Below are positions 1 through 4,638 of a stretch of DNA of 5,311 nt, one piece after another. The translations under genes and the position numbers were made by a program. The number at the start of each line of letters is the position of its first letter. Position 1 is the first letter of the stretch. This stretch comes from Bacillota bacterium (GTDB lineage Bacteria; Bacillota; Clostridia; DSM-8532), in NCBI GenBank assembly GCA_023426765.1, contig JAEZBW010000207.1, positions 1 to 5,311 of the forward strand, read 5' to 3'. Below the pieces are notes generated by a model. It worked only from the letters and a program-made list of their open reading frames with translations. It searched no databases and was not told the origin of the DNA.

Positions 1-2
1 TG

Positions 3-440
3 TTTTCGAATCACGATGGTTTCCTCGTCTAAACGGATGGTACAATTCCCCAATAGCCTATAATTATGCGATAATGGTTAATCGGATTAAAGGGAATAAA
101 ACATGTTATGGACAGGAGCTTCTTAACAGAAGATAATTTACGTATCATGGCCGATGCAAGCACACGACATAGTGATGAAACGCTAGCCGGAAAGATGTTT
201 GTTAGCTTTTTTGCTCTCATACTACGTTCATGCATGCAAAACAAATTGAGGACATACTTAGGTGAAACCGGTCTTTCCTTTTCGTCTGTACTAAGGGAAT
301 TACGGAAAATCAAGTACGTCCAAACCCGGGATGGTAAGAAACTCTTGTCTCCCATTACAAAGAAGCAGAGAGATATTCTCAATTCCTGTGGATTGTCCTC
401 TGATGACCTCCCAGCATGGTTGGCTAAAATTCCTGTATAG
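3..440 (+). pseudogene. IS4/IS1634-like transposase, decayed 3' fragment
   Basis: This is the C-terminal part of a DDE transposase that I assign to the IS4/IS1634 group. The open part runs from about 75 to the TAG at 438-440, with an ATG at 108. It contains a segment typical of that group's C-terminus: an HSDETLAGK stretch, then the hydrophobic FVSFFALILRS, then a basic tail with a KKQ motif before the stop. In the same frame upstream, a weakly similar segment (NHDGFLV) is interrupted by stops at 30-32, 54-56 and 72-74. The expected YRxKD...E catalytic glutamate region is not readable in this frame. A remnant resembling it (RIKG, then TCYG) appears in the next frame at about 80-112, which suggests a frameshift just before GACAGG. 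No convincing Shine-Dalgarno precedes ATG 108. The fragment lacks catalytic residues and is probably inactive. Family assignment is from remembered motifs. Confidence 0.7.
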
Positions 441-490
441 TATAATTTTCCGGGAATTTAGGATAAAAATAATCAATCGATCAAAGAATA

Positions 491-527
491 AGCAAAAACC
501 CTTGAGAACGTATTGTTCACAAGGGTT
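491..527 (-). terminator. Intrinsic terminator of the tRNA cluster
   Basis: Read on the - strand, an eight-base arm AACCCTTG (520-527) pairs with CAAGGGTT (497-504). One T-T mismatch separates this from an inner GAAC/GTTC stem (515-518 with 506-509) closing a five-base loop. A run of five U (494-498, partly inside the stem) follows. It begins six bases after the CCA end of tRNA-Lys, as expected for the terminator of the His-Gln-Lys transcript. The - strand orientation is favoured because the T tract is on that strand. Confidence 0.88.
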
Positions 528-532
528 CTACT

Positions 533-608
533 TGGTGACCCACCGGAGACTCGAACTCCGGACACCTTGATTAAAAGTCAAGTGCTCTACCGCCTGAGCT
601 AGTGGGTC
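533..608 (-). tRNA. tRNA-Lys(TTT)
   Basis: This is a complete 76-nt lysine tRNA. The seven-base acceptor stem GACCCAC/GTGGGTC is perfect, the discriminator is A and the CCA end is encoded. The D arm is TAGCTCAGGCGGTAGAGCA. The anticodon stem CTTGA/TCAAG encloses the loop CTTTTAA with anticodon TTT. The T arm CCGGA-GTTCGAG-TCCGG is intact. It is the last gene of the cluster, six bases upstream of the terminator hairpin and six bases after tRNA-Gln. It reads AAA and, by wobble, AAG codons. Confidence 0.97.
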
Positions 609-614
609 ATATTA

Positions 615-690
615 TGGCTGGGATGGCAGGACTCGAACCTACGAATGCCAGAGTCAAAGTCTGGTGCCTTACCGACTTGGCTACATCCCA
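615..690 (-). tRNA. tRNA-Gln(TTG)
   Basis: This is a complete 76-nt glutamine tRNA. It has the acceptor stem TGGGATG/CATCCCA, discriminator G and an encoded CCA. The anticodon stem CCAGA/TCTGG encloses the loop CTTTGAC with anticodon TTG. The T loop TTCGAGT is present. A first acceptor pair of T-A rather than G-C is usual for bacterial glutamine tRNAs. It is the middle gene of the cluster, 83 bases downstream of tRNA-His and six bases before tRNA-Lys, so the three very likely come from one precursor. Confidence 0.97.
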
Positions 691-773
691 CCGTCAGTCG
701 TCTGGTTCAGTCAGTATCAGAAGTCGGAAACCGGAGAAATTCACAGCCTCCGCCCTCTTTTTTCTGACTGTAA

Positions 774-851
<78 letters not shown>

Positions 852-866
852 AAAGCTTTAAAATAC

Positions 867-885
867 AAGCCTTTCCGGGCTTTTT
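867..885. other. Small GC hairpin in the tRNA leader
   Basis: AAGCC (867-871) can pair with GGCTT (878-882) around a six-base loop. On the + strand it is followed directly by a T run (881-885), as in a short intrinsic terminator. On the - strand it sits in the roughly 55-base leader between the predicted start and tRNA-His. It could be a leader structure, a processing signal, or a + strand terminator shielding the tRNA promoter from antisense read-through. The stem is only five pairs, so any function is uncertain. Confidence 0.4.
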
Positions 886-913
886 CGCATCCCCTGAAAA
901 AAGACACAAATGT

Positions 914-942
914 ATTTTATGATAGAACGCCCTAATTGTCAA
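914..942 (-). promoter_or_regulatory. Sigma-A promoter of the tRNA cluster
   Basis: On the - strand a perfect -35 TTGACA (937-942) is followed by a 17-base spacer and the -10 box TAAAAT (914-919). This is five of six matches to TATAAT at the optimal spacing. Transcription should start near 907 and run left through tRNA-His, Gln and Lys. The near-consensus boxes fit a strongly expressed stable-RNA operon. Confidence 0.88.
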
Positions 943-1044
943 GCAAAAAATTCACTTTAGTTCATTTTCTCTGGCTTTTGAATAGGTCAACCCATATTCA
1001 ATATCGTATCCAATCCAGATTCGATTTATCACAGCACTTTTCTT

Positions 1045-1073
1045 ATGTTAACAAAATCGATGGGTGAAGTCAA
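1045..1073 (-). promoter_or_regulatory. Candidate second, distal - strand promoter
   Basis: On the - strand TTGACT (1068-1073) is followed by exactly 17 bases and then TAACAT (1045-1050), giving five of six and four of six matches to the sigma-A consensus. It points the same way as the tRNA promoter, about 130 bases upstream of it. It could be a tandem promoter for the tRNA cluster or could drive a short transcript. It may also be chance in AT-rich DNA. Confidence 0.4.
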
Positions 1074-1173
1074 ACTTTTTATTTACGTTTAGTTCCTGGC
1101 TAGTAAAGTACCCTATCGATGGCTGTTTATGCCTGTCTCGAGCCCTTAAAACTTCCCTGATTCCTAGAAAAGT

Positions 1174-1203
1174 TTGTCACAAGAACGGGATAGTCTACAT
1201 AAT
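1174..1203 (+). promoter_or_regulatory. Possible promoter of the YmaF-family gene
   Basis: A -35-like TTGTCA (1174-1179) is followed by CATAAT (1198-1203) at an 18-base spacing, or TACATA (1196-1201) at 16. A second -10-like TATACT lies at 1205-1210 but has no matching -35. Any of these places the start 15 to 30 bases before the ribosome binding site. The general location is more certain than the exact boxes. Confidence 0.45.
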
Positions 1204-1237
1204 GTATACTAATAAAAACACAAGGAGGTAAGCTTGA

Positions 1238-1582
1238 ATGTATACAACGATGAACATAATCAATGCCTGTGATTACAGACAAACACATACCCATGAGTTT
1301 CTTGGAAGCACGGAATTTGCTGGGCCGGGGGATCTACGGCACAATCACCGGTTTGCGGGTGTTACGGGTGAAGAAATTCCCATAGGAAAGGGAAGGCATG
1401 TTCACGAGTACCGCAGCAACACACAATTCGTAGAAGAGCATTACCATATGATCAGAGGCAAAACAGGGCCTGATATTGAATTACCGGACGGGAACCATAT
1501 CCATTATGAGGACACGATGACAACCTTTGATGCCGGACATCAGCATGATGTTGAGTTTGCAACCCTTATTGCGGAGGACTAG
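1238..1582 (+). CDS. ymaF: YmaF-family protein with six HxH motifs
   Basis: This 114-residue soluble protein matches what I know of the YmaF family, small Firmicute proteins of unknown function named from Bacillus subtilis (where it is slightly longer). It has no signal peptide or membrane segment. Six HxH motifs lie at residues 17-19, 35-37, 54-56, 68-70, 87-89 and 101-103, with recognisable family strings such as HNHRFAGVTG and the C-terminal HQHDVEFATLI. The histidine spacing suggests a repeated beta-rich fold that could bind metal, but that is inference. The start is chosen by the perfect AAGGAGGT at 1222-1229, nine bases upstream; a second ATG at 1250 has no such site. The gene stands alone on its strand with its own likely promoter and a hairpin downstream. 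Existence of the gene is near certain; its function is unknown. Confidence 0.93.
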   Translation: MYTTMNIINACDYRQTHTHEFLGSTEFAGPGDLRHNHRFAGVTGEEIPIGKGRHVHEYRSNTQFVEEHYHMIRGKTGPDIELPDGNHIHYEDTMTTFDAGHQHDVEFATLIAED

Positions 1583-1614
1583 ACGATTTTGTTCTGAAAC
1601 AACTGATATCAAAT

Positions 1615-1632
1615 AAGCCGTTATGGCTTTTT
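1615..1632 (+). terminator. Short intrinsic terminator after the YmaF-family gene
   Basis: AAGCC (1615-1619) pairs with GGCTT (1625-1629) around a five-base loop and runs into TTTTT (1628-1632), followed by GTATTTT. It starts 32 bases after the stop codon. The stem is short but placement and T tract fit. It lies between two converging genes and could act weakly in both directions, although the - strand lacks a good T run. Confidence 0.6.
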
Positions 1633-1693
1633 GTATTTTATGAAAGGGGCTTCCAGGCATTGGGTTCTTTTTAATATAGAAAATTAAAACCCC

Positions 1694-3049
1694 TTATCTT
1701 GTCTTCCTCCATCCTTTCGGATAAAGGTTTTTAAGGCCATTTTCACCTATCTTTCCCCAGCCCAGAGGGAACTCGTCAACCCCCAGCGCGATATAGCCCT
1801 TATCTCCCTCACGCTGCAATGTCTCTCCCTTTAGATACCGCAGCAAATCAGGAGATTCCAGCGGAAACGATTCCTTATGCTGAAGATTTTCCCAACACAG
1901 AGCCATGATCAGAGATTGTGAGGGATCGAAGGTTCCTCTTTCTTCAGAACCAATATACAGACCGGTTTTCACTGTTTTCAGTCCAGGCCTGTCCTGATAA
2001 CCCTGCGGCAGGATATGCAGTTCGGTTTTTCCCATATGATAAATGCCCTGCGGTACCTGGTGAAGCATGGAATCGCAGAATTTCCTGAAACTTAGCGGAG
2101 GCTCCGTTCGGGTATAAGGCTCTTTCTCAGTATTGTCCTCTCCGCAGCGCCCCATCAGAGCTGTAAAATGCCCCTCTCCCTTTACTCTGTGCGGCCAAAG
2201 CCGGGCTGTTTTCAAAAGCTCCGGGTTGCCATCGGCCCATTCCGGGCGTCCGGATTCCATCCCCGAATGCTTTGGAATTTCCTTCATATAAAGATCGGGG
2301 TAAGTGTTCAGAAACCAGGCAATGTTTTTTTCATTTTCCTCCGGATTAAAGGTACAGGTGGAGTAAACCAGGGTACCCCCGGGTGCAAGTATTTGGTATG
2401 CCGATTTGAATATCTCCCGCTGAAGCCCCTGTAATTCTTCTGCCTTATATCTGTTCCAGCTTTTTACGGCATCCGGATCCTTCCGGAACATACCTTCCCC
2501 CGAGCAGGGAACATCCAGAAGAACCTTATTGAAATAATTTTCATAAAATCGCGAAAGTTTTTCGGGACTTTCATTGGTCACAACCGTATTGGTGATGCCA
2601 CTGATTTCAATATTTTTAGCCAGAGCTTTAATCCTTTTGGGGTTGATATCGTTGGATAGCAGCAAACCTTTGTTTTCCATATCGGTTGCCAGCCTGACGG
2701 TTTTCCCTCCGGGGGCGGCACACAGGTCCAGAACCCTGTCCCCCGGCTGTGCTGCAAGCAATTGTGCCGGAAGCATGGCACTGGGTTCCTGAATATAGTA
2801 AAGCCCAGCATGATAGTACGGATGGATGCCTGGACGGGTATCCTCTTCCAGATAGAATCCATCACCGGCCCAGGGAACCGAGTCGGTCTGAAATGGAGAG
2901 ATTTCGTGCCATCGGGCCATGTGAACCTTCAGGCGGTTTACCCTCAGTCCCGAAACTTTCGGCTGGTGAAGCGCCGACATGAATTCGTCATATTCTGATA
3001 AACTCATTAAGGATTGGAACTTTTTTTCAAAATCGATTGGGAAATTCAT
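1694..3049 (-). CDS. rsmF: RsmF-like 16S rRNA/tRNA cytosine-5 methyltransferase (NOL1/NOP2/Sun family)
   Basis: This 451-residue cytoplasmic enzyme belongs to the SAM-dependent RNA m5C methyltransferases. The N-terminal 90 residues contain LRVNRL (35-40), typical of the family. The catalytic domain has the SAM loop CAAPGGKT (110-117), acidic ND (133-134), the DVPCSGEGMFRKD motif with Cys182, and TCTFNPEENE with Cys232. Cys232 would be the nucleophile and Cys182 would help release product. RLWPHRVKGEGHF (283-295) closes the domain. The C-terminal third (about 315-451) resembles the RsmF-type extension with a PUA-like end, and total length agrees with RsmF-like proteins (about 450-480). Exact target base and orthology to E. 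coli RsmF are inferred. The ATG at 3049 is preceded by GGAG at 3060-3063, ten bases away. The gene is monocistronic and divergent from the ATPase gene. No clear terminator follows; only an AT-rich hairpin (1662-1693) without a T tract. Confidence 0.93.
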   Translation of the reverse strand: MNFPIDFEKKFQSLMSLSEYDEFMSALHQPKVSGLRVNRLKVHMARWHEISPFQTDSVPWAGDGFYLEEDTRPGIHPYYHAGLYYIQEPSAMLPAQLLAAQPGDRVLDLCAAPGGKTVRLATDMENKGLLLSNDINPKRIKALAKNIEISGITNTVVTNESPEKLSRFYENYFNKVLLDVPCSGEGMFRKDPDAVKSWNRYKAEELQGLQREIFKSAYQILAPGGTLVYSTCTFNPEENEKNIAWFLNTYPDLYMKEIPKHSGMESGRPEWADGNPELLKTARLWPHRVKGEGHFTALMGRCGEDNTEKEPYTRTEPPLSFRKFCDSMLHQVPQGIYHMGKTELHILPQGYQDRPGLKTVKTGLYIGSEERGTFDPSQSLIMALCWENLQHKESFPLESPDLLRYLKGETLQREGDKGYIALGVDEFPLGWGKIGENGLKNLYPKGWRKTR

Positions 3050-3071
3050 TTATTTTCTGCTCCATTTCAGG

Positions 3072-3077
3072 TATAAT
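3072..3077 (+). promoter_or_regulatory. Perfect -10 box in the divergent control region
   Basis: TATAAT on the + strand lies 87 bases upstream of the RsbW-like start codon, but the -35 position (TTTATT, 3049-3054) matches consensus poorly. The overlapping - strand sequence TAATTA (3074-3079) could act as a -10 for the methyltransferase gene, giving a very short leader that still contains its GGAG. The two divergent genes may therefore share or compete for this element. No other strong promoter is visible between 3050 and 3163. Confidence 0.4.
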
Positions 3078-3163
3078 TACGAGTAAGCTGTACCTTTGTG
3101 TTTATTATTGTGTATTGCATTTTAACCCGATAAACAAAAAGATTTTAGCCAACCGGAGGAAAC

Positions 3164-3586
3164 ATGCCGCCGAAAAAATTCTCTATTTCTGCCGTCCTGG
3201 AATACGATGCGGAAATCATGGAGGCCTTTATCCAAATGATTGAAACCGTCATCGATTCTATCACGAACGATGAGAATATCCGCTTTTTCTTGAAAATAGC
3301 CATCAATGAACTGGTTGTCAACGCGGTGGAACATGGCTATAACAAACTTGGCGGGCCGGTTTCAGTCTATCTTCTCAGGCTTTCGGACGTTATCGTCCTG
3401 GAGGTTTCGGATTCCGGAATTGGAATCCACCCCGAGCTGTTGAACCTGGAAAAGGTCATCCGAGGCATGGACGATCTGACGATCCGGGGCTGGGGGCTTT
3501 CCATTCTGAAAAAGGTATCCTCCAGCTTCATGATACGGCCCAACCAGCCGAACGGAACCATCATATCCATGACGATGCCGCTGTAA
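3164..3586 (+). CDS. Stand-alone RsbW-like ATP-binding protein (HATPase_c_2, GHKL fold)
   Basis: This 140-residue cytoplasmic protein has the GHKL ATP-binding fold of RsbW/SpoIIAB-type anti-sigma factors and serine kinases. The N box is INELVVNAVEHG (47-58) with Glu49 and Asn53, the G1 box is DSGIGI (83-88), and the G2 box is RGWGLSILK (108-116). These are the Mg-ATP-binding elements, and length is typical (about 130-160). There is no receiver, PAS, membrane or phosphatase domain attached. Family members bind a sigma factor and phosphorylate an STAS-domain antagonist, but neither an STAS protein nor a sigma factor is encoded nearby, so the partner is unknown. The ATG at 3164 follows GGAGG (3155-3159) at a short four-base spacing; the next in-frame ATG (3218) would delete the first strand and helix. 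The gene converges on the PRTase-like gene with a five-base gap and no terminator between. Confidence 0.88.
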   Translation: MPPKKFSISAVLEYDAEIMEAFIQMIETVIDSITNDENIRFFLKIAINELVVNAVEHGYNKLGGPVSVYLLRLSDVIVLEVSDSGIGIHPELLNLEKVIRGMDDLTIRGWGLSILKKVSSSFMIRPNQPNGTIISMTMPL

Positions 3587-3591
3587 CCCCG

Positions 3592-4455
3592 TCATGCACC
3601 TGGATAAAACCCGCTTTCAATACACAGTCTGGCCCTTTTAGCGGTCTTTTCGTCTCCCTTCAGCGCTTTTTCCATAAATTCAGGATGATCCAGAAAGAAA
3701 GTTTTCATGAAACCGTCCGGATCCTCCATGTAATGAATCACCATCTCATATTGCGCCGAATCAATATACCTTTTATCACAGGCTTCCCGGAAAACGTTCC
3801 GGTCAATCCTGACAAGGGCGTGCGAAGCCACACCCAGGCTTTCCAGCAACTCATGTCCTCCCTGCATCCTGTCGATGATGACAAACGAAGCTTTCATGAC
3901 GCCTGATGCCTTTTGAATGACAGGAACCCAGGCTCTTTCATAACTAGATGCACTGGTGATCAGATCGGCGATATGTAACACGCCCGCTCCCTGCAGCGAG
4001 TTGACTTTTTCTGATTTTCCCTTATGGAATACAACAGCGTCCAGATCCTTGAAAATGGTAATATGAGGCTTGTTCAGCAATTCAGCGGCAACAAGCGAGA
4101 AAAACCAGTCGCGCCGCTCTCCGCCCGAGATATAGTCGATGGATTCAAGGGGGATGGTGTTTTGAATAGCTTCAAGAAGCGTATCCATGCAGCTTTTGAA
4201 AACCTTATCCTGCCGGTAATTTTCCAACACCTGTGCAGCGACGATCCCCGTACAGTGTTCCTTATCCCCTGTGGCAGCATCGATTGTTTTCAGAAGCGCA
4301 TTCGCTTTTTCTTCACTGCCGTATAGAAAATGCGTGTTGATGTAATAGGGTCCAATCTTTCCGGACGTATACCAGAAGGGGCTGTCAGAGGGGCAAACCC
4401 AGATTGCTTTCGTCTCAAAAAGTGCTTTCACAAGATTTTCTGTATTATTCACCAT
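3592..4455 (-). CDS. Orotate phosphoribosyltransferase-like protein (type I PRTase family)
   Basis: This 287-residue soluble protein resembles orotate phosphoribosyltransferases, which join PRPP and orotate to make OMP. Motifs include SPFWYTSGKIGPYYIN (25-40), SGGERRDWFFS (110-120), the FKD segment at 135-137, and VIIDRMQGGHELLESLG (192-208), which matches the DRxxGG motif of OPRTs. The PRPP loop reads IADLITSASSY (162-172). The usual leading acidic pair is Ala163-Asp164 here, and GG is replaced by SA. It is longer than classical PyrE (about 200-210), with an insertion near 50-105 and a C-terminal extension after 220. Catalysis with orotate is therefore uncertain, and a related PRTase activity or binding role is possible. 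The ATG at 4455 is chosen because GGAGG (4461-4465) sits five bases upstream. An in-frame GTG at 4467 overlaps that site. No clear promoter is seen in the 183 bases upstream, so read-through from the phosphatase gene is possible. Confidence 0.85.
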   Translation of the reverse strand: MVNNTENLVKALFETKAIWVCPSDSPFWYTSGKIGPYYINTHFLYGSEEKANALLKTIDAATGDKEHCTGIVAAQVLENYRQDKVFKSCMDTLLEAIQNTIPLESIDYISGGERRDWFFSLVAAELLNKPHITIFKDLDAVVFHKGKSEKVNSLQGAGVLHIADLITSASSYERAWVPVIQKASGVMKASFVIIDRMQGGHELLESLGVASHALVRIDRNVFREACDKRYIDSAQYEMVIHYMEDPDGFMKTFFLDHPEFMEKALKGDEKTAKRARLCIESGFYPGA

Positions 4456-4555
4456 AGAATCCTCCACTTATTCTCAGCCCGACCGATAACAGGTTTGGCC
4501 TCAAAATCTCTTCACAAAACAGTGATTGATGACCCGATTGCTACTATTGTTCAAT

Positions 4556-4602
4556 GAGCGCTTGCGCAAAGTGTGCGCCAAAACACGAGCGCTAAAAGCG
4601 CC
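4556..4602. repeat. GC-rich island of GCGC palindromes
   Basis: Five GCGC tetramers fall within 44 bases (4558, 4564, 4575, 4589, 4598). TTGCGCAA (4562-4569) and AGCGCT (4588-4593) are perfect palindromes. AGCGC (4557-4561) can pair with GCGCT (4589-4593) around an inner GTGT/ACAC stem, or GCGCT (4589-4593) with AGCGC (4597-4601) around AAA. It lies between two - strand genes, just past the phosphatase stop codon. It may serve as a terminator, an mRNA 3' stabiliser or a dispersed repeat; none has the long T tract of a standard intrinsic terminator. Confidence 0.5.
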
Positions 4603-4638
4603 TTCTGTAACGTGTCGGGCCTTGTGGTGCGTTTCGAT

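Larger units (their letters stand above)
852..1237. other. Intergenic region between tRNA cluster and ymaF-like gene
   Basis: These 386 bases contain no convincing gene. From left to right I see the leader hairpin, the tRNA promoter, an open 26-codon - strand frame of doubtful reality (952-1032), a second candidate - strand promoter (1045-1073), about 100 bases with nothing I recognise, and then the likely promoter and ribosome binding site of the YmaF-family gene. Base composition is AT-rich. I found no tRNA-end duplication that would mark an attachment site. Confidence 0.6.

Noticed and set aside
29..382. Open frame of 117 codons on the - strand opposite the transposase relic
   Set aside because: It is antisense to a better-supported transposase frame, has no ribosome binding site, and its product resembles nothing I recognise.
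331..570. Open frame of 79 codons on the + strand running into tRNA-Lys
   Set aside because: It overlaps the transposase 3' end in another frame and its end is the antisense of tRNA-Lys (THRRLELRTP-type string, a common artefact).
965..993. A third - strand promoter beginning at TTGACC (988-993)
   Set aside because: The -35 box is good, but the sequence 17 bases on (AAATGA) matches only one position of TATAAT.
1662..1693. AT-rich hairpin after the methyltransferase gene as its terminator
   Set aside because: The stem is mostly A-T with an internal loop and there is no T tract on the - strand afterwards, so it does not meet the pattern of an intrinsic terminator.
3037..3243. Open frame of 68 codons on the + strand over the rsmF start
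   Set aside because: It overlaps the methyltransferase start and the RsbW-like start in another frame, and has no ribosome binding site.
4453..4467. GTG at 4465-4467 as start of the PRTase-like gene
   Set aside because: It overlaps the GGAGG ribosome binding site that serves the ATG at 4455, so it cannot be the normal start.
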